Assembly (NCBI GenBank): GCA_963803575.1
Contig: CAWDMW010000002.1
Coordinates: forward strand, 992,001-1,056,000
Direction of reading: 5' to 3'
Source of the DNA: CAWDMW01 sp963803575
Lineage (GTDB): Bacteria > Pseudomonadota > Alphaproteobacteria > Rickettsiales > UBA998
Length of the DNA stretch: 64,000 nt
A program made the translations under genes and the position numbers. Below the pieces are notes generated by a model. That model was not told the origin of the DNA and did no database searches. It was given only the letters and a program-made list of their open reading frames with translations. Of the stretch, positions 54,234 through 63,562 are shown piece by piece (position 1 is the first letter of the stretch; each line of letters begins with the position of its first letter).

Positions 54234-55595
54234 ATGTTTGCATCTTTAAATGACCGTCTTGGGGGGATTTTCACGAACATGCGTCGTCGTGGAAACCTGA
54301 CAGAAGAAGACATTACCAGTGTGATGCGCGAAGTGCGTATTGCCCTGCTGGAAGCAGATGTTGCATTGCCCGTGGTCAAAGACTTTACTGCATCCCTTAA
54401 AGAAGCTGCGCTTGGCGCGGATATTGTGAAAAGCATTTCTCCGGCCAATATGGTGATTAAGCTGGTGCAGGATCATTTAACGGAATTGCTAGGTAGTGAG
54501 CATCAGGATATTAATCTCTCTACAGCATCTCCTGCCGTGATTATGATGGTAGGGCTGCAAGGATCAGGAAAAACTACCTCTACCGGCAAGCTGGCCTATC
54601 GTTTACGTGACAAACAAAAGAAAAAAGTATTGCTAGCGTCATTGGATGTGTACCGTCCCGCAGCGCAACAGCAATTGGCCGTGGTGGCAGAAAAAGCAGG
54701 TGTGGATTGCTTGGAGATTGTGCAAGACCAGCAACCCATAGATATTACAGCGCGCGCGAAAGAAGCCGCCGCTAAAGGCAATTATGATGTTCTCATATTA
54801 GACACTGCCGGACGACTGCATATTGATACCGAGCTGATGGATGAGTTGCAGCAGGTGCGGGAGATGTCACGTCCGGTGGAAACCTTGCTGGTAGCGGATT
54901 CTTTAACTGGCCAGGATGCGGTTAATATTGGCAAAGAGTTTCACGAGAAAATCGGTATAACCGGTGCTATTCTCACGCGTATTGATGGTGACGGGCGCGG
55001 TGGTGCTGCGTTAAGTTTGCGCCATGTGACAGGTCAGCCCATCAAGTTCATGGGAACGGGTGAGAAAATCACCGAGTTTGAGCTATTCCACCCTGAGCGT
55101 ATTGCCTCACGTATTCTGGATATGGGGGATATTGTTTCGCTGGTAGAAAAAGCAGCCGAAACAGTGGATGAACATGAAGCCAAAGCCATGGCTAAACGGA
55201 TGCAGGCAGGGCAATTTGATTTTAATGACCTGCTGTCGCAATTGCAAAATATGAAGAAGATGGGAGGCATAGGCTCTATGTTGAGCCTGATGCCGGGGGT
55301 TGGTAAGTTAAAGGATGCCATTTCTGAAGCAGGTGTGGATGAGTCCACCTTCAAACGTCAGGAAGCCATCATCCTGTCAATGACCAAACATGAACGCGCC
55401 ACGCCAAAATTGCTAAATGGTTCACGCCGCAAACGTATCGCGCAAGGGTCTGGTACGTCTGTGCAGGAAGTTAATAAGCTGGTGAAGCAGCATCAGCAAA
55501 TGGAAAAACTGATGAAGCGGATGAAAGGCATGAAGGGCAAAAAAGGGATGAAAGGCGGTGGTGGCATTGAGCAGTTACTTCAGGGCATTCGGTAA
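54234..55595 (+). CDS. ffh: Signal recognition particle GTPase Ffh
   Basis: SRP54-type protein that delivers ribosomes making membrane proteins to FtsY. The N domain (residues 1-95) is followed by the GTPase loop VGLQGSGKTTSTGKL near residues 106-120, DVYRPAAQQQL, DTAGRLHID and TRIDGDGRGGAAL, then the Met-rich M domain with the RNA-binding LNGSRRKRIAQGSGTSVQEVNKLVKQ segment. The end is Gly/Lys/Met-rich. 453 residues. No 4.5S RNA was recognised nearby. Confidence 0.97.
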   Translation: MFASLNDRLGGIFTNMRRRGNLTEEDITSVMREVRIALLEADVALPVVKDFTASLKEAALGADIVKSISPANMVIKLVQDHLTELLGSEHQDINLSTASPAVIMMVGLQGSGKTTSTGKLAYRLRDKQKKKVLLASLDVYRPAAQQQLAVVAEKAGVDCLEIVQDQQPIDITARAKEAAAKGNYDVLILDTAGRLHIDTELMDELQQVREMSRPVETLLVADSLTGQDAVNIGKEFHEKIGITGAILTRIDGDGRGGAALSLRHVTGQPIKFMGTGEKITEFELFHPERIASRILDMGDIVSLVEKAAETVDEHEAKAMAKRMQAGQFDFNDLLSQLQNMKKMGGIGSMLSLMPGVGKLKDAISEAGVDESTFKRQEAIILSMTKHERATPKLLNGSRRKRIAQGSGTSVQEVNKLVKQHQQMEKLMKRMKGMKGKKGMKGGGGIEQLLQGIR

Positions 55596-55637
55596 GATAA
55601 CAAATTACGCTTACTTAGAACTGTTTTGACAGGATGA

Positions 55638-56180
55638 ATGCTTTATCGTTTCAATAAGGTTTTGCAACCTCCGACAATGAACGGTATAGTGCTTGGCATG
55701 ATGCCACCTCGTGATGCAACCCATACTATCCTGAGTTTAGAACTGAACGACCCGCATGTTGTACGACGCAAACCGGACATTGAGCAGGAGCGTCAGGTGG
55801 CGATGGGGGATTTGTTGCGGGAAAATTATTTTGCCCCTAAAGCATTGCCAGAAGGTGGATATTATGTTCAGCTGGGGGTTATAGATAACCGACTCGTCTT
55901 TTCCATTACGAACCATTTAAGCGGTGACCCTTTGATTGTGAAGTTACCGGTTACGCCGTTTCGCTCCATTATTCGCGACTATTTTATGATATGTGAGAGT
56001 TACTTTGAAGCGGTTGCATCCGCTGACCCCTATAAGGTGGAAGCGGTGGATATGGGCAGGCGTGGCGTGCATAATGAAGGATCAGAGTTGCTGAGAAAGC
56101 AGTTGCGGGAAGATATTACTATGGATTTTGATACGGCACGCCGCTTATTTACGCTGATGTGTGTGTTGCATATCCGCTGA
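55638..56180 (+). CDS. UPF0262 family protein
   Basis: 180-residue alphaproteobacterial protein of unknown function. The family pattern is clear: VVRRKPDIEQERQVAMGDLL near residues 41-60, DNRLVFSITN, TPFRSIIRDYFMICESYFEAV, then VDMGRRGVHNEGSELLRKQL and DFDTARRLFTLMCVLHIR at the end. An internal Met at 55677 is an alternative start. It follows ffh after about 40 bases on the same strand. Confidence 0.88.
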   Translation: MLYRFNKVLQPPTMNGIVLGMMPPRDATHTILSLELNDPHVVRRKPDIEQERQVAMGDLLRENYFAPKALPEGGYYVQLGVIDNRLVFSITNHLSGDPLIVKLPVTPFRSIIRDYFMICESYFEAVASADPYKVEAVDMGRRGVHNEGSELLRKQLREDITMDFDTARRLFTLMCVLHIR

Positions 56181-56274
56181 TTATGCTGTGATAAAGTACG
56201 AAAAAACACGCGCATGTCATCAAAACGTCACATAATACGTTTACTATAGTAAATGAAGTTAACCGTCTGGATAT

Positions 56275-58227
56275 ATGGCACGTAAAGCACAAACCACACT
56301 TGAAGATCAGGAAGTTTTCGGAGGCATGACCGTTGAGGAATTGTCACCGGACAATATTCCTATGACCATGTTTAACAAGTTTGGTGGCAAGGAATTGCTT
56401 AAAGATACACCCAATATGGTGTTTCGTGACATGGCATATCTGGGGAAGGATTATCTTATTTCTGGGATTGGTCAGCTAGCCCAGATTGAAGCGCTTAATA
56501 ACATTGTTCCTTTAGAGAAACTGGATCAGGCCACTGTTTCCAAAGCGTTCGACGCAGCCATTACTGTGGCGCAGCCACTTTATGAAGTGCAGCAAGCCTT
56601 TGCGAAAGACGTTGCCCGCCGCCAGAAGGATTTGAGTGAGCTGGATGATTACACGGATGCAGGCATGGTGGCTATGCGAAGCAGTGTTGCAACACCCAAG
56701 GGTAAGGCGGATGATAATTATGTGCTGGCGAAACGCGATCAGCAATTAACCACACAGTTTGTCTCGGATGTGTGGAAAGCGGCGCCTAGTCTGATTATTT
56801 CTGCGGCGCAATATTATGCAAAAGACCAGTTTGGCAAAGCGCGTGATGAAAAGCTGGATGATTTAAAGCAAAGCAAAGTTGGAGCCTTGCAGGAAAAGCT
56901 GGATAATCTTGATAAAAACAATGATAAGTTTGAAACATTGCAGGAAAAAGGGCTGAAATCCATTGAACGTGTGACGTCTGATATAGATGCAGCGAAGGGT
57001 GGAAGCCATATTCTTAGCAAGGAGTTATTCAATAAAGGTGGTGAGAAAATCACTATTAATGGTGATAAAGAGCAGTTCCAAGTTTACGAGAATTTTGTCA
57101 ACCCGTCTATGCTAACCATCTTTGGTGCAGCTGTCGCAACCAGCAGCATGAAAGAAGGGCTGAACGGGGCGAAAGAAAAAAGCGGTAGCAATGTTATTGC
57201 TTATGACCTGATTATGGAATTGAACAAGATTGTCATGGATGGTGACATAGATAATGGCAGCATTGATGTTAGTCGTTTCCGTAGCAGCCATAAGACGCAT
57301 TGTTTTCACACGATTTCAGACAACACGAATGAAGTGACCGTTTCCGAGTTTGTACGGGAGATATTCCATCAATATGTGCATGATAACGGCCATGAAGGCA
57401 TCAGCAAACGCCATGACGAGAAAATGGATGATTTGTGTGATACGCTGGCAGATCATATCACGGGTAAAGAAGTGGATGTTGCCACCGGTGCTACGATGCA
57501 TACGTTAGCACTGATCAAGCTGGTGGGTGATGGTGAAGTCGTGTCACCTGATGGCCATCATGTAGCCACAGAAGCCATTGTTGCACGCGCAGCACAGGAC
57601 ATGCGTGAGCAAATGCCTTTTGAAACACCAGTGGATGTGAAGGGCTATATGATGGATTTGGGGCAGTCCGGTGCCGACTTAAAAGAGACATTAGCGTATC
57701 TTCCTAAAGAACAGGCAGACTTTTTAACCTACCTGTTGCCAACAGATGTAGCGACTGAAGCAGTGGGCATGAGCAACAAAGCCGTGCGTGAAGCGAAAGC
57801 TCGCGTTCATGATGATGTGATGGATAATGTGAAAGACATGGTGGGCAAGCTGGATGCGTTGGATGATAAAGCACTCAAAGCACAGGATTTATCGACTCCA
57901 CAAATTAAACTCATTCGCAAAACAAGTGAGTACATTAAGCAGGGAGAAGATACCCGCCTTGGCGAAGCCATCCGCAATACGGGGTCTGATGGGTTGCCGT
58001 TTGCGCTGATTAGCGCGCAAGAACAGTGGGCAGGCCTGAAGCAGGACACGGCACAGAATCATGATATGGCAGATCAGGCGAAGGGATTGCTGAGTAAAGC
58101 CGGTGTGAGCCTCCCTGATATGCCCGACCCTATGACGCTACTGAGTGGTAAAAAGCAGGAGCTGGAGCATAAGGGCAAGATGAAAGCGAAAGAACTGGTT
58201 ACCAGTGCCGGACGTGGCGAAGAGTAG
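56275..58227 (+). CDS. 650-residue protein of unknown function
   Basis: No family recognised. Acidic/basic mixed, helix-rich, without signal peptide or evident membrane helix. The N-terminal third (residues 1-130) has a conserved-looking opening (EVFGGMTVEELSPDNIPMTM). Residues about 190-245 are Lys/Asp-rich and likely a coiled coil (EKLDDLKQSKVGALQEKLDN). A central His-rich stretch (HKTHCFHTISDN, then FHQYVHDNGHEG) lies near residues 346-386. The C-terminal third is helical with many charged residues. It sits between a UPF0262 gene and gatB on the same strand. Base composition is normal, so it is not obviously foreign. Confidence 0.6.
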   Translation: MARKAQTTLEDQEVFGGMTVEELSPDNIPMTMFNKFGGKELLKDTPNMVFRDMAYLGKDYLISGIGQLAQIEALNNIVPLEKLDQATVSKAFDAAITVAQPLYEVQQAFAKDVARRQKDLSELDDYTDAGMVAMRSSVATPKGKADDNYVLAKRDQQLTTQFVSDVWKAAPSLIISAAQYYAKDQFGKARDEKLDDLKQSKVGALQEKLDNLDKNNDKFETLQEKGLKSIERVTSDIDAAKGGSHILSKELFNKGGEKITINGDKEQFQVYENFVNPSMLTIFGAAVATSSMKEGLNGAKEKSGSNVIAYDLIMELNKIVMDGDIDNGSIDVSRFRSSHKTHCFHTISDNTNEVTVSEFVREIFHQYVHDNGHEGISKRHDEKMDDLCDTLADHITGKEVDVATGATMHTLALIKLVGDGEVVSPDGHHVATEAIVARAAQDMREQMPFETPVDVKGYMMDLGQSGADLKETLAYLPKEQADFLTYLLPTDVATEAVGMSNKAVREAKARVHDDVMDNVKDMVGKLDALDDKALKAQDLSTPQIKLIRKTSEYIKQGEDTRLGEAIRNTGSDGLPFALISAQEQWAGLKQDTAQNHDMADQAKGLLSKAGVSLPDMPDPMTLLSGKKQELEHKGKMKAKELVTSAGRGEE

Positions 58228-58296
58228 CATTTAAGGCTGGCATTGCCTTATGCCATGCGATACAACCATTCATGCACAACAACAAGTGAGTGAATT

Positions 58297-59760
58297 ATGG
58301 CAGCGCGTTCAGGTATTGTCACAGGTCAGACAGGTGATTGGGAAATGGTGATTGGACTGGAAGTCCATGCACAAATTACTTCTGAATCCAAATTATTTTC
58401 CGGATCATCTACGGATTTTGGTGCAGAGCCGAATCATCATGTTTCATTGGTTGACGCCGCCATGCCCGGGATGTTGCCAGTGATTAACGAAGTCTGCGTC
58501 AGTCAGGCAGTGCGTACGGGGCTAGGATTGAATGCAGTTATCAACCAGCGTTCCATTTTTGACAGAAAGAATTACTTTTACCCTGATTTGCCGCAAGGGT
58601 ACCAGATTTCGCAATTCTCTGATCCAATTGTCGGTAAAGGGGTATTGTCGGTGGAGCTGGATGATGGAGAGATAAAAGAGATTGGAATTACGCGGTTGCA
58701 TCTGGAACAGGATGCGGGCAAGTCGCTTCACGATCATAGCCCTACAGATAGTTTCATTGATTTGAATCGCAGTGGTATTGCCCTCATGGAAATTGTGTCA
58801 GAACCCGACATTCGAAGCCCTGAAGAAGCAGGCGCTTATGTGAAAAAGTTGCGCGCCATCGTGCGCTACCTTGGCACATGTGGCGGAGATATGGAAAAAG
58901 GTGAATTACGCTGTGATGCGAATGTGTCCATGCGCCGCGTAGGAGAAAGTGCGTTTGGTACACGTTGCGAGATCAAGAATCTGAATTCTGTGCGTTACAT
59001 GATGAAAGCCATTCAACACGAGGCTGAACGTCAGGTAGATATTTTGGAATCTGGCGGTGTGGTAGATCAGGAAACGCGCTTGTATGACGCAAATGCGAAT
59101 GAAACGCGTACCATGCGTTCCAAAGAAGATGCACATGATTACCGTTATTTCCCTGATCCGGATTTGCTGCCTCTGCACGTGTCTGATGCCATGCTTGAAA
59201 CTTTGAAGCAACATTTGCCAGAATTGCCAGATGAGAAAAAGCGGCGTTACACGCAAACATATGACATCACGCCTTATGATGCGTCAGTGCTGGTAGCAGA
59301 CAAAGACATTGCCGCTTATTACGAAGATAGCATAGCGCATACTACTAATCCAAAGTTATTGGCAAACTGGTTGAGTGGAGAATTGTTTGGCCGCTTGAAT
59401 AAGCAGGGATTGTCTATTACTGATTCACCAGTCAGTGCTGCGTCATTTGCCGGATTGATTAATCTGATTGATGATGACACGATTTCTGGCAAAATTGCGA
59501 AAAATGTGCTGGATAAAATGATGGAATCTGGCAAGGAAGCACAAGCGATTGTTGAAGAAGAGGGCTTAAAGCAGGTCACGAATACTGGTGAGATTGCGCG
59601 TATTATTGATGAGGTAATTTCGGCGAATCAGCAAAAAGTGGAACAGTACCGCGCTGGAAAGGATAAATTATTTGGGTTCTTTGTCGGGCAGGTGATGAAA
59701 GCGACTGGTGGCAAGGCTAATCCTGCTACAGTGAATACACTCCTTAAAGAGAAACTTTAA
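58297..59760 (+). CDS. gatB: Aspartyl/glutamyl-tRNA amidotransferase subunit B
   Basis: Subunit of GatCAB that amidates Glu-tRNA-Gln (and Asp-tRNA-Asn). The family opening is WEMVIGLEVHAQITSESKLFSG near residues 15-36, followed by RKNYFYPDLPQGYQISQFSDP and the RLHLEQDAGKS motif; RCDANVSMRR and ALTPYDASVLV-like TPYDASVLVAD segments follow. The C-terminal YqeY-like domain ends ATGGKANPATVNTLLKEKL. 487 residues. gatA and gatC are not adjacent. It supports the two-GluRS indirect pathway. Confidence 0.96.
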   Translation: MAARSGIVTGQTGDWEMVIGLEVHAQITSESKLFSGSSTDFGAEPNHHVSLVDAAMPGMLPVINEVCVSQAVRTGLGLNAVINQRSIFDRKNYFYPDLPQGYQISQFSDPIVGKGVLSVELDDGEIKEIGITRLHLEQDAGKSLHDHSPTDSFIDLNRSGIALMEIVSEPDIRSPEEAGAYVKKLRAIVRYLGTCGGDMEKGELRCDANVSMRRVGESAFGTRCEIKNLNSVRYMMKAIQHEAERQVDILESGGVVDQETRLYDANANETRTMRSKEDAHDYRYFPDPDLLPLHVSDAMLETLKQHLPELPDEKKRRYTQTYDITPYDASVLVADKDIAAYYEDSIAHTTNPKLLANWLSGELFGRLNKQGLSITDSPVSAASFAGLINLIDDDTISGKIAKNVLDKMMESGKEAQAIVEEEGLKQVTNTGEIARIIDEVISANQQKVEQYRAGKDKLFGFFVGQVMKATGGKANPATVNTLLKEKL

Positions 59761-59766
59761 ACGCAA

Positions 59767-60459
59767 TCACGGTGCGTCCATAATTTCACTTAATAACAGC
59801 CGTGCTTTCACATGATTTGGGTTTCGTGCCAGAATGGTGAGCGCGTCTTGTTGTGCCAGTCTTTGTTCATTCATTGCCTGATAAAGCTTGGCGCGTAACA
59901 ATAACGCCGTGCTGCCCTGTTGTTGCAGAGCAACGGCATGATCCAGATCCTGAAGAGCTGGCAACCATTCATGTTGCACCATATGAATTTTGCTGCGTTC
60001 AATTAAGGCACTAACCATATCATAGGGAATGAAGGTTTTATCGGTGTGTAGTTTGCGTATGAAACGGGTGGCGTAAGATTTGGCACGTGGGTATTCTCTG
60101 GCGAGCCGCCATGAACGTATCGCCTGAATCATCACATTATTTTTGATACGAATGTGCTCGGCAGGTAACATATCATGTAATTGTTGCAACGTGGTTGCCG
60201 CGTGAGAAAATTGCCTTAAGCGAAACTCTGCCATAGCTTTGCAGTGATACGCTGCCGGTGATGACCCAAGTTTTGTCCAACGTTTGGCTTCTGACAAAGC
60301 GTCCTGCGTATTCGTCTTTAACCGATGAACACATGCCTGATAGGTTGCTTGCTCCTGCTTGGTAACGAAAGAGGAGGATGCTATACCGTTACTAATGTAG
60401 AAAACTAAAGTAAGCAGCGTAACGCAGAGGAATCGTAAATATGCCATGCTATGTGCCAT
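59767..60459 (-). CDS. Small TPR-like protein, probably exported
   Basis: About 230 residues from the internal Met at 60459; a signal-peptide-like segment (YLRFLCVTLLTLVFYISNGIASS) follows. The rest is helical and contains tetratricopeptide-like units, e.g. LQDLDHAVALQQQGSTALLLRAKLYQAMNEQRLAQQDALTILARNPNHVKARLLLSE-type sequence near the C-terminus. It lies 37 bases after the pyrG stop on the same strand. Function is not known; a periplasmic scaffold is likely. Confidence 0.55.
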   Translation of the reverse strand: MAHSMAYLRFLCVTLLTLVFYISNGIASSSFVTKQEQATYQACVHRLKTNTQDALSEAKRWTKLGSSPAAYHCKAMAEFRLRQFSHAATTLQQLHDMLPAEHIRIKNNVMIQAIRSWRLAREYPRAKSYATRFIRKLHTDKTFIPYDMVSALIERSKIHMVQHEWLPALQDLDHAVALQQQGSTALLLRAKLYQAMNEQRLAQQDALTILARNPNHVKARLLLSEIMDAP

Positions 60460-60496
60460 AACATGTGGCAATGAAGTTAGGGTAAACACAATACGT

Positions 60497-62149
60497 TTAT
60501 GCGTCAGCCTGCTGCGCGTGGCATGTTATAGCCGCTTTCACAAACCCAGTGAACAATGGATGTGGCGCGAAGGGGCGGGATTTAAACTCTGGATGAAACT
60601 GTACCGCAATGAACCATGGATGGTCTGGAATTTCGATGATTTCCGGTAAAGTACCGCTCGGTGACATGCCAGAGAAACGCAGTCCCGCATCTTCTAGCTC
60701 CTGTTTGTAGGCAATATTCACTTCATAGCGATGGCGGTGCCGCTCAGAAATAGTGTTCGCGCCGTAAGTGTTCGCCGCCAATGTGTCTGGCGTCATCGTG
60801 CAATCATAGGCACCCAAGCGCATCGTGCCGCCTAAATCATCTTCTTTGGAGCGGGTTTCTAAGACACCTGCACGTGTCCATTCTGTCATCAGTCCAACCA
60901 GTGAACCACGGTGGTCTGCATCTTCCCATGCATCAAATTCGGTAGAGCTGGCAGATGCAATGCCTGCCACATTGCGTGCATACTCAATCACCGCCATTTG
61001 CATACCAAAACAGATGCCAAAGTAAGGAATATGGTGTTCACGTGCATATTTAACCGCAGCTATTTTAGAACGCACTCCACGTTCACCAAATCCACCTGGT
61101 ACTAATACAGCATCAACTTTGGACAACGTATCTTGAATATCTTCCGGTTCAAGCGCGCGTGCATCCACCCATTGAATGGTAAGGTGTACTTTATTTTCAA
61201 TACCTGCATGGTGCAGTGCTTCAGTAAGCGATTTATAGGCATCATTAAGACCGGTATATTTCCCAACAATGGCAATAGTGACGTTGCCTTTACGGTTTGT
61301 CTCGTCACGTGCGATACGCTCCCATACGGAAAAGTCGGGCGCATCAGCGGATTCAATACCGAAATGCTTTAAGACCTGAATATCCAGCTTTTCTTCATGA
61401 TAGGTGCGTGGCACATCATAAATGGATGCCACATCTAACCCTTGTATAACGTTTTCTTCTCGCAAATTACAAAATAATGCGATTTTACGACGCTCTGACA
61501 GAGGGATTTCACGATCTGCACGGCACAAGATAATGTCTGGTACAATACCAATAGAGCGCAATTCTTTCGCTGAGTGCTGTGTGGGTTTGGTTTTTAATTC
61601 TTTAGCTGCCGGAATCCACGGTACTAGCGTGACATGCATGAATAGGACTTTTTCGCGCCCTAATTCATACCCTAATTGTCGTATCGCTTCAAAGTAGGGA
61701 AGCCCTTCAATGTCACCAACCGTGCCTCCAATTTCACATAAAACAAAATCTTCTTTATCCGTGTCTTTCAGGATAAATTGCTTAATTAAATCAGTGACAT
61801 GCGGGATCACTTGCACCGTGCCACCCAGATAGTCACCACGGCGCTCTTTAGTTAGCAGTGTGGAATAAATCTGGCCACTGGTCACATTGTCATTCTTGCG
61901 TGCATCCACTCCGGTGAAGCGTTCATAATGCCCTAGATCCAGATCGGTTTCTGCACCATCATCCGTCACAAAGACTTCGCCATGCTGAAACGGACTCATC
62001 GTGCCGGGGTCAACATTCAGATAAGGATCTAACTTCCGGCAACGCACAGTGAAACCACGCGATTGCAGCAAGGTTGCCAGTGCAGCAGAGGCCAGCCCTT
62101 TGCCAAGGGATGAAACCACGCCACCAGTAATGAAAATGAATCGTGCCAT
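60497..62149 (-). CDS. pyrG: CTP synthase
   Basis: Makes CTP from UTP, ATP and glutamine. N-terminal synthase domain: ITGGVVSSLGKGLASAALA near residues 7-25, DPYLNVDPGTMSP and CEIGGTVGDIEGLPYFEA. C-terminal class I glutamine amidotransferase: oxyanion-hole GGFGERGV, nucleophile Cys in YFGICFGMQMA, and the His-Glu in AVQFHPEFKSRP. 550 residues. secG lies 14 bases upstream on the same strand, and tpiA just before it: tpiA-secG-pyrG is a frequent alphaproteobacterial order. Confidence 0.98.
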   Translation of the reverse strand: MARFIFITGGVVSSLGKGLASAALATLLQSRGFTVRCRKLDPYLNVDPGTMSPFQHGEVFVTDDGAETDLDLGHYERFTGVDARKNDNVTSGQIYSTLLTKERRGDYLGGTVQVIPHVTDLIKQFILKDTDKEDFVLCEIGGTVGDIEGLPYFEAIRQLGYELGREKVLFMHVTLVPWIPAAKELKTKPTQHSAKELRSIGIVPDIILCRADREIPLSERRKIALFCNLREENVIQGLDVASIYDVPRTYHEEKLDIQVLKHFGIESADAPDFSVWERIARDETNRKGNVTIAIVGKYTGLNDAYKSLTEALHHAGIENKVHLTIQWVDARALEPEDIQDTLSKVDAVLVPGGFGERGVRSKIAAVKYAREHHIPYFGICFGMQMAVIEYARNVAGIASASSTEFDAWEDADHRGSLVGLMTEWTRAGVLETRSKEDDLGGTMRLGAYDCTMTPDTLAANTYGANTISERHRHRYEVNIAYKQELEDAGLRFSGMSPSGTLPEIIEIPDHPWFIAVQFHPEFKSRPFAPHPLFTGFVKAAITCHAQQADA

Positions 62150-62163
62150 AATGCTACACTATA

Positions 62164-62670
62164 TTATTGCGTTGGAACCGTTAATGTATTGGGTGATATG
62201 TCCGGTATATCTACACCAATATCGTCTGATGGAAGTAACTCAGGCATATCCAGCATGTCAGAGGTAGGCGGCGTGATATCTGGAATATTATCAGATAGTG
62301 GGCTTTCATCATCTGCTGGTTCTAGCAGCTCGTTTTCTTCCGTTGCGTCATCTGTAGGCGTTTCAGGTGTTGTCGTTTTTCCATCAATAGGAGTGCGCAG
62401 CATTTGCTCCTCTACCACCTCATCAATGAATCCATCTCCGGTGACACCACTTGTGGTTATCATGGTTAGCAGTAAGCTGTTGGCCATGAAGAGTGTGGCA
62501 ACAATAGCGGTACTTCGGGTCATGAAATTAGACTGGCCACGGCTGGAAAGCAGGCCGCTTCCACCGCCGGAACCCATACCGAATCCATCATTTTCGCTAC
62601 GTTGCATCAGTACCAGTGCAATCAGCACAACTGCCAAGACAATCTGCACAATCAGTAACACAAATTCCAT
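62164..62670 (-). CDS. secG: Preprotein translocase subunit SecG with an acidic C-terminal tail
   Basis: Two-helix subunit of the SecYEG channel. The conserved core is residues 1-80: helix 1 (VLLIVQIVLAVVLIALVLMQ), the GSGGGSGLLSSRGQSNFMTR loop, and helix 2 (ATLFMANSLLLTMITT). The tail of about 88 residues is very acidic and rich in Pro, Thr, Asp and Glu, longer than in E. coli (total 110 residues), probably disordered. It lies between tpiA and pyrG. Confidence 0.9.
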   Translation of the reverse strand: MEFVLLIVQIVLAVVLIALVLMQRSENDGFGMGSGGGSGLLSSRGQSNFMTRSTAIVATLFMANSLLLTMITTSGVTGDGFIDEVVEEQMLRTPIDGKTTTPETPTDDATEENELLEPADDESPLSDNIPDITPPTSDMLDMPELLPSDDIGVDIPDISPNTLTVPTQ

Positions 62671-62677
62671 AATTCAT

Positions 62678-63457
62678 TTATCCTTCATCTTCAATAGCTG
62701 ACGGTGTTGTAGCAGTATCAATAAGGTCTGTCCACTCCTGAACGTCCAGACTTGCACCGCCTACCAGCAAGCCTGAAACCGCGGGAATAGCCAGAATATC
62801 ACGACAATTTTCGCATTTGACTGATCCGCCATATAGAATTGGCACATCGGGCAGGTGATACTGTGAAAGCGTTAGTTGAATGGTGGCAGTGATCTTGTCA
62901 ATATCGTCTATTTGCGGTATGTGGCCTGTGCCAATTGCCCACACAGGCTCATAGGCTACCAATATAGTACTGGATAACTCTCTGTCTTCAAAAATATGCG
63001 CTAATTGTTCGGTAATACGCTTAGCTGATAGGCCAGATTCATATTCTGCGAGTGTTTCTCCAATGCAGATGATAGGAATAAGTCCGGCATCTAATGCTGT
63101 ATGCATTTTCCGTTGCACAATACGTCCTGTTTCCCCTGCATCACGGCGGCGTTCTGAGTGGCCTAAGATCACGTAGTCACATCCTGCTTCTTTCGTCATA
63201 GCAGCACTAACTTCCCCTGTGTAGGCACCGAATGGTTGTTCATGGCAATTTTGTGCGCCGATGCAAAGCGCGGTGTTTTTTGCCAGCTCGCCCGCATCAC
63301 ACAGCCATGGGTAAGGGGGGCAGTGAATCACCTGTGCCTGAGGCACGCACTGATTGATGAATTGTATTAGTTGTTGCGTATAATGACGGTTGCCAGCGCG
63401 GCTTCCGTTCATTTTCCAGTTGCCAATCATATAAGGGCGTGGTGAGACGTGATACAT
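62678..63457 (-). CDS. tpiA: Triosephosphate isomerase
   Basis: Interconverts dihydroxyacetone phosphate and glyceraldehyde-3-phosphate. MIGNWKMNGS near residues 10-19 holds the substrate Lys, ILGHSERR the catalytic His and VAYEPVWAIGTG the catalytic Glu. The phosphate loop ILYGGSVKCENC and GLLVGGASLD close the barrel. 259 residues. secG starts 7 bases after its stop. Confidence 0.96.
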   Translation of the reverse strand: MYHVSPRPYMIGNWKMNGSRAGNRHYTQQLIQFINQCVPQAQVIHCPPYPWLCDAGELAKNTALCIGAQNCHEQPFGAYTGEVSAAMTKEAGCDYVILGHSERRRDAGETGRIVQRKMHTALDAGLIPIICIGETLAEYESGLSAKRITEQLAHIFEDRELSSTILVAYEPVWAIGTGHIPQIDDIDKITATIQLTLSQYHLPDVPILYGGSVKCENCRDILAIPAVSGLLVGGASLDVQEWTDLIDTATTPSAIEDEG

Positions 63458-63562
63458 GTAGAGATTACCTGTATCATAAGCAATCTTAGCAAATCCAGTG
63501 ACAAGATGGTATAGGTTGCTCTAGCCATTGAATTTTTATGCATTTTTGCTTATATTGTAACT

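Noticed and set aside
62189..62701. 170-codon plus-strand frame, Ser-rich
   Set aside because: Antisense of the acidic SecG tail and core; no independent support.
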